A stretch of DNA of 64,000 nt from positions 1 through 64,000 of the forward strand of contig NZ_JBNPMZ010000004.1 of NCBI RefSeq assembly GCF_050314255.1. The letters run 5' to 3'. Made by a program: the position numbers and the translations under genes. A model generated the notes under the pieces. The model ran no database searches. It was not told the origin of the DNA and was given only the letters and a program-made list of their open reading frames with translations. The stretch comes from Claveliimonas sp034178805 (GTDB taxonomy: Bacteria > Bacillota > Clostridia > Lachnospirales > Lachnospiraceae). Shown in pieces: positions 16,448 to 25,207 of the stretch (position 1 is the first letter of the stretch; each line of letters opens with the position of its first letter).

Positions 16448-17451
16448 CTGTTTGTCGCCTCCGCTGATTTTATTACCGTTCCGATTCCAAGTACTACCCG
16501 CACCACTTCATTTGCCCGTGATGCAAGTTCCGTACAGATGCGCCCCGTCTCTTCCCGGTATTTCCTCATAAATGCATCCACCGGCACCAGCCCGCATCCG
16601 ATTTCGTCTGTGACAATCACAATATCCGGATTTTTCTGTGATAATGCTTCCGGAAGGACTCTCACATCTGTCAATGTCTTCCCATGATTTGAATCGTTTT
16701 CCTCCTGCATCATTGCTCTCCGGATATATTCATGGAAATGATGAATTCCTTCACATTGATAGATTTCCTCAAAAGGGCAATCTCTTCCGTCTGCCCACTG
16801 CGTGACTCCATACTGTTCCTGAGCCCACTTTTTCTTTCCCTGAAATCCTCCGCCGATCACCACTCGCATTCCTGATTTCACCTCTGACTTTCTTTCCGGT
16901 TCTGATGCAATTTTTCTCTCTATCGCAATTCCGTATTCCACTTCGGTTACCCGATCTGCCATCTGTGCCATTTCTCTTCCGATGCGACTCAGAACCTTCT
17001 TATATAATTGCATCTCTTTGGAATCATCTGTACATTCCAGGCAGACCTCATTGGTCACGATTACCACATGGTCACAAACCTGGCGGAGTTTTCTGATTCC
17101 CTCCAGTATGGAATCCACAACCGGCTCTTCCTCACCTATAGAATACAGTTCATTTGCTGTTAGATTCGACATACATTCCAGCAATACGTCTGCTCTTTCA
17201 GACTCGCGTGCGATCTGTTCTGCCGCCTCCGATAGATTCCGGTAACACTCAATGGTCCGGAATCCTTTATCACTTCGCATCTTTCGGTGCCTCTCGATTT
17301 TCCGAAGCGTCTCCTCACCGAAGGGTTCCATCGTGGCAATGTAATACAAAGCGCTCTCTTTTTCGCCTCCGTCTCGGTGATAACGGACGATACACTCCTC
17401 GGCATATGCGGATTTACCGCTTCCGCTTCCGCCTGTAATAATTTGAAGCAT
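16444..17451 (-). CDS. cobU: CobU-type adenosylcobinamide kinase/guanylyltransferase, tandem-domain form
   Basis: 335 residues, nearly twice the usual CobU (about 180). Domain 1 (1-180) has the nucleotide loop GGSGSGKS (7-14) and RHRKMR with His55, matching the CobU guanylylated His, but its later part reads TNEVCLECTDDS where CobU has a Gly-rich acidic motif. Domain 2 (about 195-325) starts with a decayed loop GGGFQGKK (200-207), lacks the His motif, yet carries the canonical DEIGCGLVP (282-290) and the usual CobU ending. The two halves look like a duplication in which each kept different motifs. The role is phosphorylating and guanylylating adenosylcobinamide before nucleotide-loop joining by CobS. 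Confidence 0.88.
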   Translation of the reverse strand: MLQIITGGSGSGKSAYAEECIVRYHRDGGEKESALYYIATMEPFGEETLRKIERHRKMRSDKGFRTIECYRNLSEAAEQIARESERADVLLECMSNLTANELYSIGEEEPVVDSILEGIRKLRQVCDHVVIVTNEVCLECTDDSKEMQLYKKVLSRIGREMAQMADRVTEVEYGIAIERKIASEPERKSEVKSGMRVVIGGGFQGKKKWAQEQYGVTQWADGRDCPFEEIYQCEGIHHFHEYIRRAMMQEENDSNHGKTLTDVRVLPEALSQKNPDIVIVTDEIGCGLVPVDAFMRKYREETGRICTELASRANEVVRVVLGIGTVIKSAEATNR

Positions 17452-17472
17452 TTACACTATTCCTTCTTTCTG

Positions 17473-19116
17473 CTAATTCACCTGTGCATAACGGTATTCC
17501 AGCGCTCCGCTGGCCGGAATCTGAGTGATACCTTCAATTCCCGGTCGGATCAGATTACAGCTCTTCATGGCGAAAAGCGGAATCACATAGAACTGCTCAC
17601 CCACCGCCAGCTTCTCCGCTTCGTACATCAATGCAGAGCGTTTCGCCGGATCCTTTTCATTATCCGATGCCCGCACCAGAGCATCGTACTCCTCATCGTG
17701 AATGCCGCTGCAATTATAGGTACTGTTGGACAACAGCATGGACAGATAGGTATTGGGATCTGCAAAATCCGCCGTCCAGTTCATCCGGCACAGGTCAAAG
17801 TTACCGGCATGGCGGTCTGAATAATTTACCTGAAGCTCCTGCGCCTTTAATTCTATATCAATATTCAGATTCTTTTTCAGCTGTTCCTTGAGTACCTGGG
17901 CGGTATCAGAATCCATTTCCAGGGAAGGATAGTTATAGGTCAGCACCGGGAATCCCTCTCCGTTCGGATATCCGGCCTCCGCCAGAAGTTCCTGTGCGCG
18001 GGTCACATTTTCCTCGAATAAGACCTCTCCTTCTTCCACAAAATAGTTACCTGTTTCTTTGTTCTTCATATATTTGGCCACCAGATTCACGGTCGGTTCT
18101 GTATCTTTTCCAACCATCTGGCAAAGTTCTTCCCTGTCGATTGCAAGATTGATTGCCTCTCTCACCCGCACATCATCCAGAGGCTTTACATTTAAATTAG
18201 GATAAATGTAACGGGTGGCAATGGTGTCCGTAATCACCAGATCCTCTTTCCCCTCATATAAGTCCATGACAAAGGACGGAAGGGAAGGAGCTATGTCCAC
18301 CTCTCCGGTCTCATAGGCACTAACCATGGACTGCTGATCGCTGAAGAATTTATAGGTAATCTGGTCCAGCTTCACTGCGTCCGCATTCCAGTAGTTTTCA
18401 TTTTTCTTTATTACAAAATACTGCTCTGGTACATATTCGGCCAGATAGAAAGGCCCGTTGGACACGCTGGTCTCCGGGTTCTTGTCCCATCCGCTTCCCA
18501 CGGCATCTGCATATTTCGTACAGGACGGTGTATAGACCGGAAGTCTTAACAGATCCAGAAAATAAACACACGGTTCACTCAGATGAAATACCAGGGTATT
18601 GTCATCCGGTGTCTCAACCCCAAGACTGTCCATATCTGCCTCTCCATTGTAAATAGCTTCTGCATTTTCTATAGGAAAAAGATAATTGGCATATCCATTT
18701 CCACTTGCCGGATTCAGGGAGCGGACCATGGTGTTTTTGAAATCTTCTGCACGCACCGGGGTTCCATCTGACCAGAGTGCGTCTTCTCTTAGATGGAAGG
18801 TCCATAGCGTCGCATCATCATTTACCTCGTAGGATGTAGCTGCACGGTATTCGATTTCTCCCTCTTCATCAAAGGTCAGAAGTTCATCCAGAGCTGATAC
18901 CGAATATGCCAGATAGGTAAGCGCAATCATTCCTGCCGGATCCAGTGAACCGGTCTCACTATTTAATGCCACCGTAATGCCCTTTGTTTCCTCTGAATTT
19001 CCGGATCCGCCTGCTTTACACCCGCCCAGCGTCAAAGACGACAGCAGCATACACATCATGATAATCCATGCTGTCATACGTGTCCTTCTCTGATTTCTCC
19101 CAAATATGTGTCCCAT
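17473..19116 (-). CDS. Dpp/Opp/Nik-type ABC transporter substrate-binding lipoprotein
   Basis: 547-residue family-5 solute-binding protein. The signal peptide ends in LGGC with Cys33 as the lipid anchor. Family motifs include GSLDPAGMIALTYLAYSV, LWTFHLREDALWSDGTPVRAEDF, VSNGPFYLAEYVPEQYFVIKKNENYWN and DVRVREAINLAIDREEL. Members bind peptides, nickel or metal chelates, haem or 5-aminolevulinate; sequence alone does not decide. It sits inside the cobalamin cluster between the ATPase and cobU, so a cobalt, corrinoid or tetrapyrrole-precursor role is possible. AGGAGG precedes the ATG. Confidence 0.88.
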   Translation of the reverse strand: MGHIFGRNQRRTRMTAWIIMMCMLLSSLTLGGCKAGGSGNSEETKGITVALNSETGSLDPAGMIALTYLAYSVSALDELLTFDEEGEIEYRAATSYEVNDDATLWTFHLREDALWSDGTPVRAEDFKNTMVRSLNPASGNGYANYLFPIENAEAIYNGEADMDSLGVETPDDNTLVFHLSEPCVYFLDLLRLPVYTPSCTKYADAVGSGWDKNPETSVSNGPFYLAEYVPEQYFVIKKNENYWNADAVKLDQITYKFFSDQQSMVSAYETGEVDIAPSLPSFVMDLYEGKEDLVITDTIATRYIYPNLNVKPLDDVRVREAINLAIDREELCQMVGKDTEPTVNLVAKYMKNKETGNYFVEEGEVLFEENVTRAQELLAEAGYPNGEGFPVLTYNYPSLEMDSDTAQVLKEQLKKNLNIDIELKAQELQVNYSDRHAGNFDLCRMNWTADFADPNTYLSMLLSNSTYNCSGIHDEEYDALVRASDNEKDPAKRSALMYEAEKLAVGEQFYVIPLFAMKSCNLIRPGIEGITQIPASGALEYRYAQVN

Positions 19117-19170
19117 CTATCTTCCTCCTATCATTGTTGGGGCTTTTGACCTCAACATCAATCTGTGCCT

Positions 19171-20967
19171 CTATATCTGCACCGTCATCTCATAATCTCT
19201 GCTCCTTCCGGAGTCATCCGGATCATACAAAAAGCATGCAATCTGCCTGCTGCCATGCCGATACGTGGAAATCCGATTTTGCCCACAGCGCTCCATCCGG
19301 TAACCGCACCGGTTCCGGTATGGGCATCCCTCATCCATTCTCTTTTCTGTATGAACCCTCTCTTCCTCACTCCACAGGACAGGCTTCATACGCCTCGCCT
19401 TCTTCGGATTCGGCACAGGAACAGACTGAAGCAAAGCCCGGGTATATGGATGCCATGGTTCCCGGCAAATATCCGTCGTATCCCCCTCTTCTACCATTTG
19501 TCCTCTGTACATAATCCCTGTCCGCTCACACATCCGTCGAATGGTATTCAGATCATGGGAAATAAAAAGATATGCAATCTTCGTTTCTTCCTGTATCTTC
19601 TTAAGCAGTGCCAGTATCTGCACCTGTATGGAAATGTCAAGCCCCGAAAGTGCCTCATCCAGAATCAGAAGCTCCGGTTTGCGAATCAGAGCCCGCGCAA
19701 TACACAGTCTCTGCCGCTGTCCGCCGGAAAATTCTCCGGGATATTTTTCTGTATCCTCGGCGCAAAGTCCGGTCATCTCAAGGGCTTCTCTTACCATTCT
19801 CCGACGCTCTGTCTTCGATTTTTCTCCGCCGAGTATCAGCATTTCTTCCAGAATCTCTCCGGCAGTCATTCGGGCATTCAATGATGCATAAGAATTCTGA
19901 AAAACCATCTGAATCGGACTTTCTCTCCGATCCGTCCTCTCAGAAATGGGTTTCAGCAGTTCTCCTTTATACAGTATCTCACCCCGAACCGGTTTTTCAA
20001 GACCGGTGATCAGTCTGGCAAGCGTTGTCTTTCCGCAGCCGCTCTCGCCTGCAAGCCCGAAGGTTTCCCCCTTTCGTATAATGAAAGAAACCTCTTTCAC
20101 CTCTTCCGTTTTACGCTTTTTTGTAAGAAATTTATGTCTTTCATATGACATTGTAACATTTCTAAGTTCCAATAATAATTTCTCTTCAGCACCTGCTTTA
20201 TCAGTAACTCTCCGCATTGGTTTTCCCATTCGGTACATGTAGTCTGCGTCTTTCAGAAGTTCCCTGGTATAAGCTTCTTTCGGATCGTAGAAAATGTCTT
20301 CCACACTCCCCTCCTCGACCAGACGCCCATCCTTCATGACCAGCACCCTGTGACACAGGGATGCAATGACACCCAGATCATGGCTTACCAGCAGGACAGC
20401 CGTCCCGGTCTCAGCAGCAATCCGCCCGATCAGTGCCAGAATCTGACTCTGCACCGTTACATCCAGCGCCGTTGTGGGCTCATCCGCAATCAACACCTCC
20501 GGCTCGCACGCAAGAGCGATTGCTATCACCACCCTCTGCCGCATCCCCCCCGAAAGAGCACCCGGATATTGATTCATTCTCCTTGCCGCCTGTGGTATTC
20601 CTACCAGATCAAGAAGCCGTTCCGCCTCTTCTTTTGCCTGTGCCCGGGTACATTTCCTGTGAGCCCAGATGGTTTCCGTAATTTGCTGCCCCACCGGCAT
20701 GGCATCATCCAGGTATGCCGATGGATCCTGAAATACCATAGCAAGCTTCCTCCGGTCTACCTCCATCTCATCTGCGGTTATCTTTGCACTGTCCGGCAGC
20801 AGCCCCAGAAGTGCCAGCATGGCACTGGTCTTCCCCGAACCGGATTCGCCTACGATTCCCACAACATCTCCTTTTTCCAGACTAAGAGACAGATTCCTCA
20901 CTGCACAGACACGTATGCCCCGTTTTTCATATTCAACATTCAGATTCTTTACATTCAGAAGACTCAT
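19171..20967 (-). CDS. Dpp/Opp-type ABC transporter, fused double ATPase
   Basis: 598 residues holding two complete ABC ATPase domains that are usually separate DppD and DppF proteins. Domain 1 (about 1-255) has Walker A GESGSGKTS, signature LSGGMRQR and Walker B VLIADEPTTALD. Domain 2 (about 260-560) has GESGCGKTT, FSGGQRQR and LLILDEALSGLD. The C-terminus is a short oligopeptide-ABC tail with CPYRNRCGYRMERC, whose Cys residues in this family can hold an iron-sulfur cluster. The ATG at 20967 is chosen because it follows the permease stop by one base and has GGAAGAGG upstream. It energises the two upstream permeases. Confidence 0.9.
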   Translation of the reverse strand: MSLLNVKNLNVEYEKRGIRVCAVRNLSLSLEKGDVVGIVGESGSGKTSAMLALLGLLPDSAKITADEMEVDRRKLAMVFQDPSAYLDDAMPVGQQITETIWAHRKCTRAQAKEEAERLLDLVGIPQAARRMNQYPGALSGGMRQRVVIAIALACEPEVLIADEPTTALDVTVQSQILALIGRIAAETGTAVLLVSHDLGVIASLCHRVLVMKDGRLVEEGSVEDIFYDPKEAYTRELLKDADYMYRMGKPMRRVTDKAGAEEKLLLELRNVTMSYERHKFLTKKRKTEEVKEVSFIIRKGETFGLAGESGCGKTTLARLITGLEKPVRGEILYKGELLKPISERTDRRESPIQMVFQNSYASLNARMTAGEILEEMLILGGEKSKTERRRMVREALEMTGLCAEDTEKYPGEFSGGQRQRLCIARALIRKPELLILDEALSGLDISIQVQILALLKKIQEETKIAYLFISHDLNTIRRMCERTGIMYRGQMVEEGDTTDICREPWHPYTRALLQSVPVPNPKKARRMKPVLWSEEERVHTEKRMDEGCPYRNRCGYRMERCGQNRISTYRHGSRQIACFLYDPDDSGRSRDYEMTVQI

Positions 20968-20968
20968 C

Positions 20969-21799
20969 CTACACCTCTTCCTGCTCAAGTCCTGTCCCTA
21001 TAAGGTGAACCGATAATATTAATATGCACAGTACTGCCATGGGATATAACATCTGTCCGGGATAGACCTGCATCTGGCTTCTGGCATCCTGAATCAATGT
21101 TCCAAGACTCGCTGCAGGTGCCGCGATTCCCACGCCGACAAAACTTAGGAACGCCTCCGTAAAAATAGCCTTCGGAACCAGAAATGTCAGGCTTACCAGA
21201 ATCGGACCCATTGCGTTCGGAAGCAGATGTCTGGTCAGAATGTGAAATGTCCCGGCTCCGGCAAGCTTTGCAGCAAGGATGAACTCCTGATTGCGAAGCC
21301 TCATCACTTCTCCGCGGACAATCCGGGCTGTCTCGATCCATCCGGAGATACAGATACCGAAAATCACACTTTTTACTCCTGCCCCCATCACCAGCATGAT
21401 CAGAATCACATACAAAAGAGAGGGAATCGCATCCAGAATATCCGCTGCCCTCATCATAAGGATGTCCACATTTCTTCCCGCATATCCGGCAACCGCTCCA
21501 TAGATGATTCCCAATGCCCCATTGATCAGCATGCTGACCATTCCAACAATGAGACTGATTCTGGTTCCATACCACACCCGCACAAAGATATCTCTTCCAA
21601 ATTTATCTGTTCCAAATAAATGTGCCAGAGATGCAGACTGATTCTGCACCGACACATTCTGTTCTGTATAAGAATATGGAGACAACACAGGGACAAAAAT
21701 GGCAAAAAGAACCAGTAGCAGAAACAAAATACTCCCTGCAACAATCCATCTGTTCTTCACATATTTTTTCCACCTTTGCCTTTCCTTTAGTCTCTCCAT
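20969..21799 (-). CDS. Dpp/Opp-type ABC transporter permease (DppC type)
   Basis: 276-residue inner-membrane permease. After a basic N-terminus come a first helix (IVAGSILFLLLVLFAIFVPVL), a periplasmic loop with LFGTDKFGRDIFVRVWYGTRISL, typical of DppC/OppC, and five further helices. The EAA loop is EFILAAKLAGAGTFHILTRHLLPN. The ATG at 21799 has AGAGGAAAACAG upstream and starts 11 bases after the dppB-type stop; a longer in-frame start would overlap that gene by 31 bases. Confidence 0.9.
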   Translation of the reverse strand: MERLKERQRWKKYVKNRWIVAGSILFLLLVLFAIFVPVLSPYSYTEQNVSVQNQSASLAHLFGTDKFGRDIFVRVWYGTRISLIVGMVSMLINGALGIIYGAVAGYAGRNVDILMMRAADILDAIPSLLYVILIMLVMGAGVKSVIFGICISGWIETARIVRGEVMRLRNQEFILAAKLAGAGTFHILTRHLLPNAMGPILVSLTFLVPKAIFTEAFLSFVGVGIAAPAASLGTLIQDARSQMQVYPGQMLYPMAVLCILILSVHLIGTGLEQEEV

Positions 21800-21810
21800 C
21801 TGTTTTCCTC

Positions 21811-22725
21811 TTACTTTTCTTTTACTGCCGGATTCAGACATCCACAGAGGATATCCGTCATGAGATTCAGCAGGATTACCACTGCTCCCATAAATACCGT
21901 CAGTCCCATAATCATCGTATAATCCCGGTTTGCAATGGCATTGACAAATTCTCTGCCAAGTCCCGGAATCGTAAATACACTCTCCACCACAAAGCTTCCT
22001 GTTACCAGAAATGCAGCCGCCGGTCCCAGATAATTGAATACGGGAATCAGCGCATGGCGCATCACATGTGCCAGAAGAATCCGGGATTTACGGATTCTCT
22101 TTGCCTTTGCAAGCGTCACATACTCCTTCTGCATCTCTTCTGTATAAGCTCGGCACATCAGCCTTGCGATCACAGATGCCGGGTAAATGGCCATCGCCGT
22201 CACCGGCAATACATAATTGGCAGGAGTCATAAGCCCTGCAACAGGAAACCATTTCAACCGGACGCCAAATAACAAAAGCAGCAGAATCGCCACTGCAAAA
22301 TTGGGAACCGAGCTTCCAATCACCGTACTGAAAAATATGCTGTTCCTGATTCCCCGGTTTCCCGAGGACGCCTGCCAGATACCAAGAAGTATCCCCAAAA
22401 CCGCCGCAAGGATAATAGCAGGCAGGGCAACGGACACCGTCACAGGCCATGCTCGGCCTATGACCTCAGCCACCGTTACACCCGGTTTCTTCAAAGAAAC
22501 GCCCAGGTCTCCCTGCAACAGATTCCTCAGATAATTCTGATATTGTACCATTACCGGCTCATTCAGTCCATATTCCTCTTCTATGGCCTCCTGCACATTC
22601 TCCGAAACATTTCCTCCTGCAAAAGGACTTCCCGGTATCATCCGGGTCAGAAAAAAGGTAACCGTCACCAGAATGAAGAGGGACAAAAGTCCCGCCAGTA
22701 TTCTCTTTCCAACGTATCCTGCCAT
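21811..22725 (-). CDS. Dpp/Opp-type ABC transporter permease (DppB type)
   Basis: 304 residues, six transmembrane helices. GYVGKRILAGLLSLFILVTVTFFLTRMIPGSPF is the standard DppB/OppB opening, and EYVTLAKAKRIRKSRILLAHVMRHALIPV is the ATPase-contact loop. VVESVFTIPGLGREFVNAIANRDY is conserved near the C-terminus. GAGGAAATCATA precedes the ATG, 24 bases after cobA-hemD. It forms the channel with the DppC-type partner. Confidence 0.92.
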   Translation of the reverse strand: MAGYVGKRILAGLLSLFILVTVTFFLTRMIPGSPFAGGNVSENVQEAIEEEYGLNEPVMVQYQNYLRNLLQGDLGVSLKKPGVTVAEVIGRAWPVTVSVALPAIILAAVLGILLGIWQASSGNRGIRNSIFFSTVIGSSVPNFAVAILLLLLFGVRLKWFPVAGLMTPANYVLPVTAMAIYPASVIARLMCRAYTEEMQKEYVTLAKAKRIRKSRILLAHVMRHALIPVFNYLGPAAAFLVTGSFVVESVFTIPGLGREFVNAIANRDYTMIMGLTVFMGAVVILLNLMTDILCGCLNPAVKEK

Positions 22726-22749
22726 TATGATTTCCTCACATTTGCCATC

Positions 22750-24297
22750 CTAAATCTGATATAGTTCTATCAGCTTCTCCACCATACTGTCCATGGAAGC
22801 CTGCTTCGATATCTCCACCTTCATTCCATGCTTTCCTGCTTCTTCTGCCGTCTGCTCACCGATGCACACAGCTGTTATACAGTCACATATTTCTTTCTTT
22901 TGTTCTTTAAACATTTCTACAAATCCCTTTACCGTAGAAGCACTGGTAAATGTCACAGCATCGATCTCTCCCTGAAGAAGCATGGATTCTATCTGTTCAC
23001 GGAACACATCCCGAATTTCATAGACGGTCTCATAAAGAGGAATCTCTTTCACATCAAGGCCAGCCTCTCTCATTGGCGGGATCAATGCCCCGGAGCCTTC
23101 CCTGGCACGAAGGATCAAAATCTCGCTTCCCGGCATTGCTTTCTTTGCAACTTCCATCCCCAGTGATCCTGCATCATATTTTTCCGGAATTACATCCGGA
23201 ATGATACCATGTTCGGTAAGAGCTCTGCCGGTGGCAGAACCGATTGCGGCAAAACACACCTTTGCCGGTTTCCTTATGATCGATCGAATATCCATTCGCA
23301 TCTGACGAAGCTTTTCAAAAAATATCTTCACTCCGGCAGGACTGGTAAATAGAAGCCACGCCTCTTCCCTGTCCGTTCCGGTTCCAAACTTTTCAAGTTC
23401 TGCCTTCAATTCCCCCTCTATCTCCAGAGGTCTGGTCTGAATGGAAGGAAGCTCAATCACCTGCGCTCCCAGCCTCCGAAGCCGTCCTGCAAGCTCAGAC
23501 GCACGTTCCCGTGGTCTGGTAATCAGAAATCTCCGTCCCCCAAGTACTCTCTTTTCACTCCACGCAAATGTATCTGCCAGTTCACACACCTGGCCTACGA
23601 TAATAATGGCAGGAGTAGCAATCTGCGCCTGTGCTGCCGCCTCTTGAAGCTCCGCTACCGTAGAAACCACTCTTCTCTGCTTCGCAGTCGTTCCCTTCTC
23701 TAAAACAGCTGCCGGCATACTGCCGCTCATTCCCGCTTCCATAAGTCCATTGCAAATAGATGCAAGGGAAGATACGCCCATGAGAAATACGCAGGTTCCT
23801 CCGGCACGAACCAGTGCCTCATAATCGATCCGGCTGTTCCCATCCTTTCTCGGGTGGGCGGTCACCACATGGAAAGAGGACACATAATCTCTGTGGGTCA
23901 GCGGTATCCCCGCATAAGCCGGAACCGCACAGGCTGATGTCACTCCGGGAATAATCTCGAAAGAAATTCCTTCCCGGATCAGTGCCTCTGCCTCCTCACC
24001 ACCACGTCCAAAGATAAATGGGTCGCCACCTTTGAGTCTGAGCACATTCTTTCCCTCTTTTGCCTTTTCAACCAGGATTTCCTCTATCCTGTTCTGGGGT
24101 ACCGGATGATGTCCCGCACGTTTCCCCACATAGATCATTTCCTTATCAACCGGAATCTGGCTCAATATTTCCATGCTGACCAGCGCATCATAGACCACCA
24201 CATCCGCCTCGTCCATCACCTGTCTGGTCTTTACCGTCAAAAGTCCTTCATCTCCCGGTCCTGCACCTGCAAGCCACACCTTTCCCGTCTCTTTCAT
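22750..24297 (-). CDS. cobA-hemD: Uroporphyrinogen-III C-methyltransferase / uroporphyrinogen-III synthase fusion
   Basis: 515 residues with two enzymes in one chain. The CobA/SUMT domain (about 1-240) has VWLAGAGPGDEGLLTVK, YVGKRAGHHPVPQ, LRLKGGDPFIFGRGGEEAEAL and GVTSACAVPAYAGIPLTHR, and makes precorrin-2 with two SAM-dependent methylations. The HemD domain (about 250-512), with FLITRPRERASELAGRLRRLGAQVIELPSI and VTFTSASTVKGF, closes hydroxymethylbilane to uroporphyrinogen III. This fusion is common in Clostridia. It follows hemC directly, so the path from porphobilinogen to precorrin-2 is encoded by adjacent genes. GGAGG precedes the ATG. Confidence 0.95.
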   Translation of the reverse strand: MKETGKVWLAGAGPGDEGLLTVKTRQVMDEADVVVYDALVSMEILSQIPVDKEMIYVGKRAGHHPVPQNRIEEILVEKAKEGKNVLRLKGGDPFIFGRGGEEAEALIREGISFEIIPGVTSACAVPAYAGIPLTHRDYVSSFHVVTAHPRKDGNSRIDYEALVRAGGTCVFLMGVSSLASICNGLMEAGMSGSMPAAVLEKGTTAKQRRVVSTVAELQEAAAQAQIATPAIIIVGQVCELADTFAWSEKRVLGGRRFLITRPRERASELAGRLRRLGAQVIELPSIQTRPLEIEGELKAELEKFGTGTDREEAWLLFTSPAGVKIFFEKLRQMRMDIRSIIRKPAKVCFAAIGSATGRALTEHGIIPDVIPEKYDAGSLGMEVAKKAMPGSEILILRAREGSGALIPPMREAGLDVKEIPLYETVYEIRDVFREQIESMLLQGEIDAVTFTSASTVKGFVEMFKEQKKEICDCITAVCIGEQTAEEAGKHGMKVEISKQASMDSMVEKLIELYQI

Positions 24298-24316
24298 TCC
24301 GGTTCTGCCTCCTTTT

Positions 24317-25207
24317 CTAACGATTGTCCGCCTTCTTTCGCATCGTTAATGCAAGCTTTTCTCCCAAAGCCTCTGGACAATCCACATTTCCTGCAACCGA
24401 ATCTGTAAAATACCATTCCTCCGACTCATCATAATAGAGTCCCGTCAAATGGATTTCCCTGCCTGCCACTTTGGCATATGCTGCCACCGGAGAAGTACAT
24501 CCTCCATCCAGCGCCCGCACGAATTGCCGTTCCGCTAAAGCTGCCGCCTGACTCTCCGGACTGTTGAGCCCCTCCAGCCAGGAAACATCCTCTCCCTTTC
24601 GGCCCTGAATCGCCAGAATGCCCTGCCCTGCGGCCGGAATCATTTCTTCCACAGAAAAATATCTTCCTGCAACCCGATTCATTCCCAGCCTCTCAAGACC
24701 GGCTGCCGCCAGAATCGTACCGTCGTAATTCTCTTCTGCCAATTTGCGAAGACGTGTCTGTACATTTCCCCGGATTCCCGTAAATGATGCGTCCGGAAAG
24801 AGTTTTCTCATCTGTATCGTCCTTCTCTTGCTGGAAGTCCCGATAACCGGGCACTTTGGAAGTTCTTCCCTTCCCGGCTTATAGATCAGCACATCTCTCG
24901 CGTCTCCCCGTGCAGAAAATGCCAGAATCGGAAGTTCATCAGATATTTCCATCGGCATATCCTTCAGACTGTGAACGGAGATATCTATTTTCCCCTCACA
25001 CAGAGCCTGATCCAGCTCCTTGACAAAGAGGCCTTTTCCGCCGATCGCCTCCAAACTCTTCCCCAGTATCTTATCTCCCGTAGTTTTCATGGTGACAAGC
25101 TCTGTCCTGACCTCCGGGTGTCTTCTCTCAATTTCCTGCCGAACCAGTTCTGCCTGTGCAACAGCAAGAGCACTCTCCCTGCTTCCGATACGAATTACAG
25201 ACTGCAT
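24317..25207 (-). CDS. hemC: Hydroxymethylbilane synthase (porphobilinogen deaminase)
   Basis: 296 residues; polymerises four porphobilinogens into hydroxymethylbilane. The opening IRIGSRESALAVAQAELV, the catalytic-Asp region DISVHSLKDMP, GTSSKRRTIQMRKLFP, IRGNVQTRLRKL and the cofactor-binding Cys237 in DGGCTSP are all present. It overlaps the end of cbiP by 13 bases and is followed by cobA-hemD. Its place in a B12 cluster shows dedicated supply of uroporphyrinogen III to corrin synthesis. Confidence 0.96.
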   Translation of the reverse strand: MQSVIRIGSRESALAVAQAELVRQEIERRHPEVRTELVTMKTTGDKILGKSLEAIGGKGLFVKELDQALCEGKIDISVHSLKDMPMEISDELPILAFSARGDARDVLIYKPGREELPKCPVIGTSSKRRTIQMRKLFPDASFTGIRGNVQTRLRKLAEENYDGTILAAAGLERLGMNRVAGRYFSVEEMIPAAGQGILAIQGRKGEDVSWLEGLNSPESQAAALAERQFVRALDGGCTSPVAAYAKVAGREIHLTGLYYDESEEWYFTDSVAGNVDCPEALGEKLALTMRKKADNR

